The notes under the pieces: model-generated | The model's input: the letters and a program-made list of their open reading frames with translations, nothing else | Told to the model about the DNA's origin: nothing | Database searches by the model: none | Part shown: piece by piece, positions 35,600-45,597 of the stretch | Position numbering within the stretch: position 1 is the stretch's first letter | Layout of the letters: every line of letters begins with the position of its first letter | Made by a program: the position numbers and the translations under genes | Source: Macrostomum hystrix | Taxonomy: Eukaryota; Platyhelminthes; Macrostomidae | Direction: 5' to 3' | NCBI GenBank assembly: GCA_950097015.1 | Contig: CATNEN010000008.1 | Span: 2,480,001-2,544,000 of the forward strand | Length of the DNA stretch: 64,000 bases

Positions 35600-38500
35600 T
35601 TACGGGAGATTCAACCTCACCCAGATTTTTTTTCTCGAACGTTAGATCCGCAATGTGCAGGTAGCCATTGTCGAACGCACCGAAGCTGAATGAGCAGTTT
35701 CTTCTGAGCAGCAGGTATCGCACCTGAAATCCAAATCTCTGTCACTGAGTCTCGAGCTGATCACTTGAGTCTGCTGCATGAACTCACCTCAGCCACGCAG
35801 TCCACTTGAAATTTCTCTCCCGCTGAGACGTTCGGCTTGTTCGCAGTGGTGCCGCAGAGGCTCCAGCTGCTCCGGTGCTGCTCAAACTGCGTGCTGATGT
35901 TTGCTGAGAAGCAGTGGTCTCCAGAGAGCAGCTGCTGGCTTGAGCTCGATGTCCAAATCTCGATGCCCGCTGACCTGCCGTACGTTGTCCAGTCATTATC
36001 TTGAATTGCATAGCAACACGAAAGACAATAGACGAGATTCTGTCTGTTTGCCAGTTTGAAGTCAAGAATATCCGCGTCAGCGGTCAGCATTCATAAATAC
36101 ACTCAAATACATATACTTAAAGTCTTGAGGGCTTGTTGCCTAGTGGTCTTGTGGTTAGAGCGTCAAACACACCACTTGAAGGTTGGTGGTTCGATTCCAG
36201 ACTCCACTGGAACAATTTGAGTCCCTCGGCAAGACACTAAACTCTGCATTGCTTCAGTTCACCCAGCTGTTTAAATGGGTACCAGCATCAGCTGGGGTAA
36301 TTGAGGGGTGGGTGTGGCGTCCCCCAGTCCATGGACTGAACAGCCGTACGCAGCCTTCAGATGCGCCGCGCAATAGCTGCGGCTGTGCTGTCGGCTGCAC
36401 ATCTGGTCCGATTGGAGCAGGTGAAATAAATTATAGTTTTTTACTACAATATTTTGTCTATGGGTTTTATGGTTTGCATACATACTGAGCAGTATCAGCT
36501 ACTCACTATATCTACCCCTCACAGTGACCGATCTGATAATCACCGGCTCCTTCAGCAGCACTGCAAACCAATGGTATCCGCCCACCGCGTACTGGCTGTA
36601 ATTGCTGTGGATGAACAAGTTCCACATCGAGTTGCTCTCCTTCGCCTCCATAGCGGGGCTCCTGAGGTGAAAGCATGTCTGGCCGTAGCCGTGAGACGAC
36701 TGCCAGGCGCCGGTCACTGCGCTGTTCCGGATCGGCACTTCGCCTGCGAGAAAGAAAGCTAGTGTTTGGGACTCGCGACTTAAAGGTCGGGGTCGACAAC
36801 TTCCATAATTACAAAACATCGGCGTCGTCGAGAAGTCGTCGTCGGCGACGGCGGCGTCCTCGAAAATCGGTCATTCGGTTTAGGAGCTATCGGGAAGTAG
36901 GCAGCGGGTATTTCCCAAGGGGAAATAGCGTCGGCTTTCTACTGTTAAGATTAAATTATTATTAATCTTACTATAGCATTTTGCAAGCTATTGCACACTA
37001 CGAGCAAGCTATTTAATCCCAGAGAGCAAAAACACACGCATTTCGAGCCTCGATGCTAGCTGTCTATGGTAAAAAGTGTGTCAAACCGGCAGGCAATTTA
37101 ATCCATCGAGCACTCATTTAAGCACTGAAGCCCACAAACAGCGCTGTCTATGACGTTCCTCTCTCCGTTTTTCATCATGTCAGACGAAAGTGACCAAGCC
37201 AGCACCATTTTTGAAGACATCGACGGAATCGCTGCCGAAGATGACGGAGCGCCACCTGTGCAATACACAAAGATTAGCGACGAAAAGCAAAAATTGATCA
37301 TCGACGCTATCGACAGAGGCGATAACAACAGAAGCATTGCGCGCTGGCTAAATGTAAAGGCCAAGACCGTTGCTAGCATTCGAAGACGGTACGAAATTAC
37401 TGGCCGCAGTGAACGGCTGCGACGTGGCGGTGACCATTCGTCGAAGATGGCATTGGAACATGTCCAGGCGCTGCTGATTGCACTGGACCAGAATCCTCTC
37501 TTGACTTTGAAAGAGATGCAGCGTATTTTACTGGATCAGTTTCCTGGAGTGCAAGTGAGTGAAGCAACCGTGAGTCATTCTCTGGACAAGCAGCTGATTA
37601 CGTCAAAGTGCCTCGGTCGCGATGCTGATGTCCCGGAAGCAAGAAACAATCCAGCCAACATAGCACGCAGGCTAGAATTCGCACAGTGGTTAACAGGCCT
37701 ACCGATAGATTGCCAGCTGGTGTATGTGGACGAAACGGGATTCAAAATTTGGACCCGTCGGTCGTTTGGACGCAGCAGACGAGGTCAGCGAGTTCGCCGA
37801 GTTCTACACACACAGCGAGGTGCGCAAGTAAATGTAATTCAAGCTACTTCTTCTGACATAGGCCTGGTCAATCATAAAAACCACAACAATGGAATCATCG
37901 ATGGGCAGTGGTACATCGTGTTTGATGGAGCCCGGTTCCACAATACGGCCAGAATTCCGGCCCATGCAGTTCGCGGAAAACTGGCACATCGTGGTTTTGC
38001 CTCCCTATTCACCATTCTTGAATCCTGTAGAATGCGCGCATTCTTGCCTGAAGGCAGCCATCAAAGAGGGAGTTGGCCCGACCAGCTGTACAACTGGAAC
38101 TCGACACTCCGCCTCCGGAAACCACGCTACGTGACTGGCTGCAGAGACTTTCCGAGGAAGCGACGGCAGAGATCACACTTGTGAAGTGCGGCGGCTGGTT
38201 CAGGCAGATGCTGCACTATGTTCCGCGCTGCATCGCTGGGGAGGTGATTATGTAACTTTCTGAAGACTGAACTTATGTAAAAACCTTTCTGTGTGTTTCT
38301 TTCTATGCTGCAAGGTTTCGTTAAGTGAATTTGTTAACTTCTACTGTATGTTGTTCTTATTTAATCACATGGAGCTTCCAGGGCTGATTCGGTTGGAGGC
38401 ATGCATCAAATAAATTGAAATGCTGAGCGCGATAGTGCTTAAATGAGTGCTCGATGGATTAAATTGCCTGCCGGTTTGACACACTTTTTACCATAGACAG

Positions 38501-38734
38501 CTAGCATCGAGGCTCGAAATGCGTGTTTTTGCTCTCTGGGATTAAATTGCTTGCAAAATGCTATATTTTCTTGCTAACCAATAGCCATCTATTGACCTTT
38601 AAGGTGAGCCATAAGTCACTTGCACAAAAACTGAAGCCTCAATGGCCTGGAATCAGTAAATACTCACAGTCACACAGACAGATGCTAATACCCAGCCAGG
38701 CAACCAGTAGTGTGCTCAGCGCTGCAGACCTCAT
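34074..38734 (-). CDS. Single-pass receptor with galactose-binding-like and Ig-like domains (nine exons)
   Basis: Exons are 38734-38668, 36743-36507, 35999-35788, 35723-35621, 35471-35220, 35127-34970, 34892-34614, 34532-34467 and 34181-34074. All have GT donors, AG acceptors and matching phases, giving 493 residues. Exon 1 is a signal peptide (MRSAALSTLLVAWLG...). Residues about 24-205 look like an F5/8C or fucolectin-type fold: HWFAVLLKEPVIIRSVTVRG, then GIEIWTSSS, a Cys, and GEKFQVDC. Residues 207-290 form an Ig-like domain (C224, SGNYSC at 265-270). Residues 291-376 form a second (C339, W354, C376). A membrane helix spans about 408-435. The tail ends in ENCDRNLESATGVYVI. It probably binds a ligand at the cell surface; ligand and pathway are unknown. 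The exon 5 donor (AATG/gttta) is the least certain border. Introns 1 and 2 carry transposons. Confidence 0.75.
35504..35600. repeat. ATT then AGT trinucleotide tract
   Basis: About 97 bp of ttattattatt followed by agtagtagt, in intron 4 of the receptor gene. It is the same trinucleotide family (ACT on the other strand) as the large arrays at 6-24 kb. Confidence 0.95.
36136..36430 (+). mobile_element. tRNA-derived SINE
   Basis: The 5' part is tRNA-like: ttgtggttagagcgtc (A box) and ggttcgattcc (perfect B box), 40-45 bases apart. Downstream is a conserved-looking body (ctcggcaagacactaaactc, cacccagctgtttaaatggg, ggtgtggcgtcccccagtcc) and a 3' end near attggagcaggtgaaataaa. Tripartite SINEs with a shared central domain are common in invertebrates; I cannot name the family. 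It sits in intron 2 of the receptor gene, opposite to its strand. Confidence 0.75.
36775..36957 (+). repeat. Dispersed repeat, copy 1
   Basis: tcggtcattcggtttaggag, ctatcgggaagtaggcagcg and a ggggaaatagc to tctactgttaa stretch match, with substitutions, the reverse complement of 60605-60700. An acaaaacatcgg motif occurs in both, and also at 34195. The nature of the family is unknown. It lies in intron 1 of the receptor gene, just left of the mariner-type element. Confidence 0.5.
36974..37126. repeat. Left terminal inverted repeat
   Basis: The shared core includes cccagagagcaaaaacac, catttcgagcctcgatgcta, gctgtctatggtaaaaagtg and tttaatccatcgagcactca, all found inverted at 38434-38563. Confidence 0.85.
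37177..38255 (+). pseudogene. Broken DDE transposase (IS630/Tc1/mariner superfamily)
   Basis: An N-terminal helix-turn-helix region (RSIARWLNVKAKTVASIRRR) is followed by the catalytic domain: VYVDETGF (first Asp, about 37720), WYIVFDGARFHNT (second Asp, about 37925) and LPPYSPFLNPVE (final acidic residue, about 38025). The second and third motifs lie in different frames, and the C-terminal part (RDWLQRLSEEATAEITL to stop at 38253-38255) in yet another, so at least two frameshifts separate them. The stretch between VIQATSS and the second Asp is also shorter than usual for the family, suggesting a deletion. The upstream ATG at 37150 is an alternative start. The copy should not be active. Confidence 0.85.
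38434..38563. repeat. Right terminal inverted repeat
   Basis: The inverted counterpart of 36974-37126, starting agtgcttaaatgagtgctcg and ending gcttgcaaaatgcta. Confidence 0.85.
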
Positions 38735-39111
38735 GACGATTCCAGATATAATCAGTTAGTAAAACTGCTCACAAAGTCGGAATAAAGTCACGCCGCTGTT
38801 CACGAGTCTAAGAAATCTTTCCTGCTGAACACTCACAAATACTAGAACAGGATGGCTTAATAGAGGCATTGAACAAGTTTTCAATGTAAGCCACAAAAAC
38901 TGACAAACATTACCGGTTTAAAAACCGGAATATCAAAACTTATCGAATCATAACAAAGCATTCCTTAATTTGGCATTCACTTCAGTCTATATTCAAACCA
39001 AAGCCGAATTTCTGCAAACATTGGCATTGTTTATCCGGTCGAAAATAAACTGAAGGAATGCTATTAGGAGTCAACAGTCACAATCAGACAACAGATAGGG
39101 CTAGGCAGCAG
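38735..39111. promoter_or_regulatory. 5' flank of the receptor gene
   Basis: About 375 bp between the receptor start codon and the 17-bp satellite. It must hold the promoter or an upstream exon if the gene is transcribed from here. I see no clear TATA box or other defined element. Confidence 0.3.
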
Positions 39112-41598
39112 ATTGTCACAGATAGTACTCGTAAGTTGTCACAGACCATCAGTTGCCACAGATAGTAAGTTGTCACAGACCATCAGTTGTCACAGATAGT
39201 AAGTTGTCACAGACCATCAGTTGTCACAGATAGTAAGTTGCCACAGACAGTCAGTTGCCACAGACAGTCAGTTGTCACAGATAGTAAGTTGTCACAGACA
39301 ATCAGTTGTCACAGATAGTAAGTTGTCACAGACAATCAGTTGTCACAGATAGTAAGTTGTCACAGACCATCAGTTGTCACAGATAGTAAGTTGTCACAGA
39401 CAATCAGTTGTCACAGATAGTAAGTTGCCACAGACCATCAGTTGTCACAGATAGTAAGTTGCCACAGACCATCAGTTGTCACAGATAGTAAGTTGCCACA
39501 GACAGTCAGTTGTCACAGATAGTAAGTTGCCACAGACAATCAGTTGTCACAGATAGTAAGTTGCCACAGACCATCAGTTGTCACAGATAGTAAGTTGTCA
39601 CAGACAATCAGTTGTCACAGATAGTAAGTTGCCACAGACAGTCAGTTGTCACAGATAGTAAGTTGCCACAGACCATCAGTTGTCACAGATAGTAAGTTGT
39701 CACAGACAATCAGTTGTCACAGATAGTAAGTTGCCACAGACAGTCAGTTGTCACAGATAGTAAGTTGCCACAGACAGTCAGTTGTCACAGATAGTAAGTT
39801 GCCACAGACAGGCAGTTGTCACAGATAGTAAGTTGTCACAGACAATCAGTTGCCACAGACAGGCAGTTGTCACAGATAGTAAGTTGTCACAGACAATCAG
39901 TTGTCACAGACAGTCAGTTGTCACAGATAGTAAGTTGCCACAGACAGTCAGTTGTCACAGGCAGACAGTCATTTGTCCCAGAAAGACAGTCAGTTGTCAC
40001 AGATAGTAAGTTGTCACAGACAATCACTTGTCACAGACAGTCAGTTGTCACATATAGTAAGTTGCCACAGACAGTCAGTTGTCACAGATAGTAAGTTGCC
40101 ACAGACAGTCAGTTGTCACAGATAGTAAGTTGTCACAGACAGTCAGTTGTCACATATAGTAAGTTGCCACAGACAGTCAGTTGTCACAGATAGTAAGTTG
40201 TCACAGACAATCAGTTGTCACAGATAGTAAGTTGTCACAGACAATCAGTTGTCACAGATAGTAAGTTGTCACAGACAATCAGTTGTCACAGATAGTAAGT
40301 TGCCACAGACAGTCAGTTGTCACAGATAGTAAGTTGTCACAGACAATCAGTTGTCACAGATAGTAAGTTGTCACAGACAATCAGTTGTCACAGATAGTAA
40401 GTTGTCACAGACAATCAGTTGTCACAGATAGTAAGTTGTCACAGACAATCAGTTGTCACAGATAGTAAGTTGCCACAGACAGTCAGTTGTCACAGATAGT
40501 AAGTTGTCACAGACAATCAGTTGTCACAGATAGTAATTGTTGTCACAGACAATCAGTTGTCACAGATAGTAAGTTGTCACAGACAATCAGTTGTCACAGA
40601 TAGTAAGTTGTCACAGACAATCAGTTGTCACAGATAGTAAGTTGCCACAGACAGTCAGTTGTCACAGATAGTAAGTTGTCACAGACAATCAGTTGTCACA
40701 GATAGTAAGTTGCCACAGACAGTCAGTTGTCACAGATAGTAAGTTGCCACAGACCATCAGTTGTCACAGATAGTAAGTTGTCACAGACAATCAGTTGTCA
40801 CAGATAGTAAGTTGCCACAGACAGTCAGTTGTCACAGATAGTAAGTTGCCACAGACAGTCAGTTGTCACAGATAGTAAGTTGCCACAGACCATCAGTTGT
40901 CACAGATAGTAAGTTGTCACAGACAATCAGTTGTCACAGATAGTAAGTTGCCACAGACAGTCAGTTGTCACAGATAGTAAGTTTGCCACAGACAGTCAGT
41001 TGTCACAGATAGTAAGTTGTCACAGACAATCAGTTGTCACAGATAGTAAGTTGCCACAGACAGTCAGTTGTCACAGATAGTAAGTTGCCACAGACCATCA
41101 GTTGTCACAGATAGTAAGTTGTCACAGACAATCAGTTGTCACAGATAGTAAGTTGCCACAGACAGTCAGTTGTCACAGATAGTAAGTTGCCACAGACCAT
41201 CAGTTGTCACAGATAGTAAGTTGCCACAGACAGTCAGTTGTCACAGATAGTAAGTTGCCACAGACAGTCAGTTGTCACAGATAGTAAGTTGCCACAGACC
41301 ATCAGTTGTCACAGATAGTAAGTTGCCACAGACCATCAGTTGTCACAGATAGTAAGTTGCCACAGACCATCAGTTGTCACAGATAGTAAGTTGCCACAGA
41401 CAGTCAGTTGTCACAGATAGTAAGTTGCCACAGACAATCAGTTGTCACAGATAGTAAGTTGCCACAGACAGTCAGTTGTCACATAGTAAATTGTCACAGA
41501 CAGTCAGTTGTCACAGATAGTAAGTTGCCACAGACAGTCAGTTGTCACAGGCAGACAGTCATTTGTCCCAGAAAGACAGTCAGTTGTCACAGATCTGT
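39112..41598. repeat. 17-bp (34-bp dimer) minisatellite
   Basis: About 146 monomers alternating gttgtcacagatagtaa and gttgccacagacagtca or gttgtcacagacaatca, so the effective unit is 34 bp. Near 39955 and 41547 a variant block gcagacagtcatttgtccca recurs, marking a longer duplicated segment. No spacers of varying sequence are present, so it is not a CRISPR array. Confidence 0.97.
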
Positions 41599-42029
41599 CC
41601 CAGTATGCTTGTCGCAAAAAATAACAAAGACCAAGCTGAGAAGACAAACAGAATCTCAGTCATTGTTTGCACCCGGTTCCACGCGACGCTCAATTTAATG
41701 AGCATGGATGAGCAGAAACAATTAACAGGATTACTTGAAGCTGATGAAGCTGATCATCTTTGTTTTGTATTCTGACAATCGTGCAGAAGCTGGGCGCAAA
41801 CAGACAATATTTGAAATAATTTTGACGGTAAACAAGCACTGCGAGCATGCCAAAGAATTGTAAGGTCTCGCCATTTGGGGATGAAAATCGAACAAGAGGG
41901 ACACCTGGGTTGGCCAGGCAAAGCTCAGTACCCAAACGGGTAATTGTGGTGCGTAGCAACAACAATATTCTCAAACAAGGAAACAAGTAGGAAAAGAAGG
42001 ATAAGAGATAGTATGAACATATAGCGTTT
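41599..42029. other. No gene seen between two minisatellites
   Basis: About 430 bp of single-copy-looking DNA. Short open frames exist on both strands but lack domains, signal sequences or convincing splice context. Confidence 0.4.
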
Positions 42030-42650
42030 TGAAGTAGTATGAGAAGGATTGAGAAGTATGAGTAAGATTGAGTAATAGGAGTAGGATTGACTAGTATGAG
42101 TAGGATTGAGTAGTATCAGTAGGATTGAGTAGTATGAGAAGGATTGAGTAGTATGAGAAGGATTGAGTAGTATGAGAAGGATTGAGAAGTATGAGTAGGA
42201 TTGAGTAGTATGAGCAGGATTGAGTAGTAGGAGTAGGATTGAATAGTATGAGTAGGATTGAGTAGATCAGTAGGATTGAGTAGTATGAGAAGGATTGAGT
42301 AGTATGAGAAGGATTGAGAAGTATGAGTAAGATTGAGTAATAGGAGTAGGATTGAGTAGTATGAGTAGGATTGAGTAGTATCAGTAGGATTGAGTAGTAT
42401 GAGAAAGATTGGGTAGTATGAGTAGGATTGAGTAGTATGAGAAAGATTGGGTAGTATGAGTAGGATTGAGTAGTATGAGAAAGATTGGGTAGAATGAGTA
42501 GGATTGAGTAGTATGAGCAGGATTGAGTAGTAGGAGTAGGATTGAATAGTATGAGTAGGATTGAGTAGATCAGTAGGATTGAGTAGTATGAGAAGGATTG
42601 AGTAGTATGAGAAGGATTGAGAAGTATGAGTAAGATTGAGTAGTGTGAGG
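42030..42650. repeat. 19-bp minisatellite
   Basis: About 32 units of gagtagtatgagtaggatt with gagaagg, gagcagg and aggagtagg variants. A block of roughly 310 bp appears twice (about 42040-42330 and 42340-42640), giving higher-order structure. Confidence 0.95.
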
Positions 42651-43407
42651 ATTCATTGTTGCTAATACGCTCGCGGAGCAGCAGTCTCAGTGAGAGCAGC
42701 ACTGCAAGATTCAGCATTTTGAGCACATGGTGGTAGTTACGCAGTGCACCTTATGTACAGGTATGTATTAATAATTATATTAAGGTGATTATAGTGGGTT
42801 ACAAAGCGTGTGAAACAGCGGACAACAAACATAACAGACATAACGAGCATAGTAAATAGAGCTCACCCTGGACTAATTCATTCCGGGTGCTATGTTTAGA
42901 GGTCCTTAGACAAACAGTTTGAGGGATATTGGGATTTTTTAGACAACAAACTGCATAGCACCGGCGTACAAGCGATAGTGGGCAAAGTAAGAGGGCACAG
43001 TTTAACAAGACATTCCACAGTAATTATATTTTTGCAAATATATCTAAGATATGCAAGTAAATTAACTCTTCAGATGCAAGCCTTTCAGCTTTCTCAGCAT
43101 GTAGGCAAGTATTTTCATAGTGGAATCATGCGAATACAGGGCAGGCGAATAAAACTGACACACAGAGGTTAAGAGCAGCAAGGAGAAACATGGCAAAGGG
43201 GAAAGAGTAAGAAAGATGATTCCGGCGTGGCACGAGGCAAGCAAAAATTACAAAAAAACAGAAGAGAAAATAAGTATATTCAACACTTAAGCTTGTCTTG
43301 GCATCTAAGATTCTAAAGGCGTTTCTTAAGGCCTTTCAAATCTGGCAAAAGCGGATCGGTAAGTAGCTCTGGACAGGCGAGGGCAAGGGCAGGCTGAACT
43401 GTTGACA
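42651..43407. other. No gene seen between two minisatellites
   Basis: About 750 bp with short frames on both strands, none with a recognisable domain. Confidence 0.4.
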
Positions 43408-44285
43408 GAGTGACAGGATAGCAGAAAGAGTGAACAGACGGAGTGACAGGATAGCAGAAAGAGTGAACAGACGGAGTGACAGGATAGCAGAAAGAGTGAA
43501 CAGACGGAGTGACAGGATAGCAGAAAGAGTGAACAGACAGAGTGACAGGATAGCAGAAAGAGTGAACAGACGGAGTGACAGGATAGCAGAAAGAGTGAAC
43601 AGACAGAGTGACAGGATAGCAGAAAGAGTGAACAGACGGAGTGACAGGATAGCAGAAAGAGTGAACAGACGGAGTGACAGGATAGCAGAAAGAGTGAACA
43701 GACGGAGTGACAGGATAGCAGAAAGAGTGAACAGACAGAGTGACAGGATAGCAGAAAGAGTGAACAGACGGAGTGACAGGATAGCAGAAAGAGTGAACAG
43801 ACGGAGTGACAGGATAGCAGAAAGAGTGAACAGACAGAGTGACAGGATAGCAGAAAGAGTGAACAGACAGAGTGACAGGATAGCAGAAAGAGTGAACAGA
43901 CAGAGTGACAGGATAGCAGAAAGAGTGAACAGACGGAGTGACAGGATAGCAGAAAGAGTGAACAGACAGAGTGACAGGATAGCAGAAAGAGTGAACAGAC
44001 GGAGTGACAGGATAGCAGAAAGAGTGAACAGACGGAGTGACAGGATAGCAGAAAGAGTGAACAGACAGAGTGACAGGATAGCAGAAAGAGTGAACAGACA
44101 GAGTGACAGGATAGCAGAAAGAGTGAACAGACAGAGTGACAGGATAGCAGAAAGAGTGAACAGACGGAGTGACAGGATAGCAGAAAGAGTGAACAGATAG
44201 AGTGACAGGATAGCAGAAAGAGTGAACAGACAGAGTGACAGGATAGCAGAAAGAGTGAACAGACGGAGTGACAGAGTGACAGGAT
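43408..44285. repeat. 33-bp minisatellite open in frame on both strands
   Basis: About 26 highly uniform units of gagtgaacagacggagtgac followed by aggatagcagaaa. The only common variant is acggag/acagag. The period of 33 gives an 11-residue repeat on both strands (VNRRSDRIAER on plus, CHSVCSLFLLS on minus). Uniformity suggests recent amplification. It lies downstream of the RRM gene on its strand. Confidence 0.95.
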
Positions 44286-44289
44286 AGCT

Positions 44290-45597
44290 GAGTTATAGAG
44301 TGACATTGTCAGAAAGACCCAGTGACAGAGATGATGGCGTGAAGATAAGACAAGAGTGACAGAGGGACGCAGTTCACACAGACAGGCGGTACACAATAGC
44401 GGTGTATGCAGCAATTATAAGGTGAATACGCACACGGGTACACAAGTACCCAGCATACGGAAGTGAAATTATTAACAAAGTTCAATTGAGTGAACGATAA
44501 ATCAATGAATAAATCAATAAACGAATTGTAACCAAGCGAAGGCCTGAAACAGGATACTTTAGTACGGGAATTCACTGGGAGAGTGGCCAATGCTAGACTA
44601 TAAAAAAGGGAAAAATATTAATTCTTAAAAAGCAACACTGCTACAAATACCGATGCAAAAGCAAAGCACAGTTTTTTTCGATTTTCGCTTCTCGCTTTTT
44701 TGGCAGCTGGGGCATAAGGACTGCAACATATTTGTTAGAATATTTTGGGCACGGTAGCTTAGCAACCAGAATGCAAAGGAAAACAGGGCGGCTGTTTTAG
44801 AGAGACAGCACGACAGCAATGTGGCACACAGCAGCATTACATGACTGCAGAATTGTAAGTTCGCATTGACAGAAATGTACAATTCCAAGCTGTTTTTAGT
44901 GATGTACATTTGTTTACTATGAATATGTGCACAACAGTGTGTACAGTACAATTATGTACGTTAGGCGAATGTACATAAAAATGTACACCACTTCAATGTA
45001 CGCATAAATGTACATATGATTAATGTACATCCAAACGTACAAAATATCCATCAAAATTATAGTATTTTTTGTTATTTTGTAAAGTGAATTGTACACTATC
45101 TTTTGAAAGTCAAAATCGTACAAAACAACAACTGGCACAAGTAGGATGTTCATTTTGGTGACTGTACATCCCGAGTGCATGTACAACAAATGCACACACA
45201 AAGTCCATGTACATATGAAATATATGTACACAAAAACGCGTGTACACACACGAAAAACTGAGAGAAAAAACACGGGACAGCGGACAAACGCCAACTGATC
45301 AAGACCAGGGTAGGCTGCTGAACAGAAAAGCTCAGGAGCAAGCTCAGCAGGTTCAGGGGAAGACGGGGCACAAGATGGGACTGAGCCGACTGGCGTGAGA
45401 GAGATACGCGAAAAGAAGAGAAATAAAAGAATAAAACAAATAGACAAACAAAAATAGGCCAGATGTAAAAATTCGCATGTGAGCAAAGCATTTCTTGTTG
45501 AAAGAGAACTCACAAAAACAAACTGCTCACTGTATGCTCACGCTAAGCATGATTTCCGTTTTGTCGACTTGCTCGCGTCGAAATTCGAATTAGAAAA
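44290..45597 (-). other. 3' flank of the RRM gene with clustered TGTAC motifs
   Basis: No convincing coding region. This stretch follows the stop codon of the minus-strand RRM gene and probably holds its 3' untranslated region. Between 44877 and 45245 there are about fifteen TGTAC motifs, mostly TGTACA or TGTACAT, several matching the Pumilio consensus UGUANAUA. No clear AATAAA was identified on the minus strand. Confidence 0.45.

Larger units (their letters stand above)
36974..38563 (+). mobile_element. IS630/Tc1/mariner-type DNA transposon with long terminal inverted repeats
   Basis: Inverted repeats start with tagcattttgcaagc on the left and end with the complement gcttgcaaaatgcta on the right, beside TA on each side (36972-36973 and 38564-38565), the usual target of this superfamily. 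The repeats extend about 130-150 bp, to 37126 on the left and from 38434 on the right. The left one has about 20 extra bases after its first 15. The element lies in intron 1 of the receptor gene, in the opposite orientation. Confidence 0.85.

Noticed and set aside
39112..41598. CRISPR-like array of short direct repeats
   Set aside because: Units are contiguous with no unique spacers, no cas genes, and the setting is an animal genome.
43326..44414. 362-residue CHSVCSLFLLS protein on the minus strand
   Set aside because: Almost entirely 33-bp repeat; no signal peptide or conserved flank despite hydrophobicity. Kept only as a low-interest observation.
44917..45513. 198-residue hydrophobic minus-strand frame downstream of the RRM gene
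   Set aside because: No ATG context or family match; it overlaps the TGTAC-rich stretch and is better read as 3' untranslated sequence.
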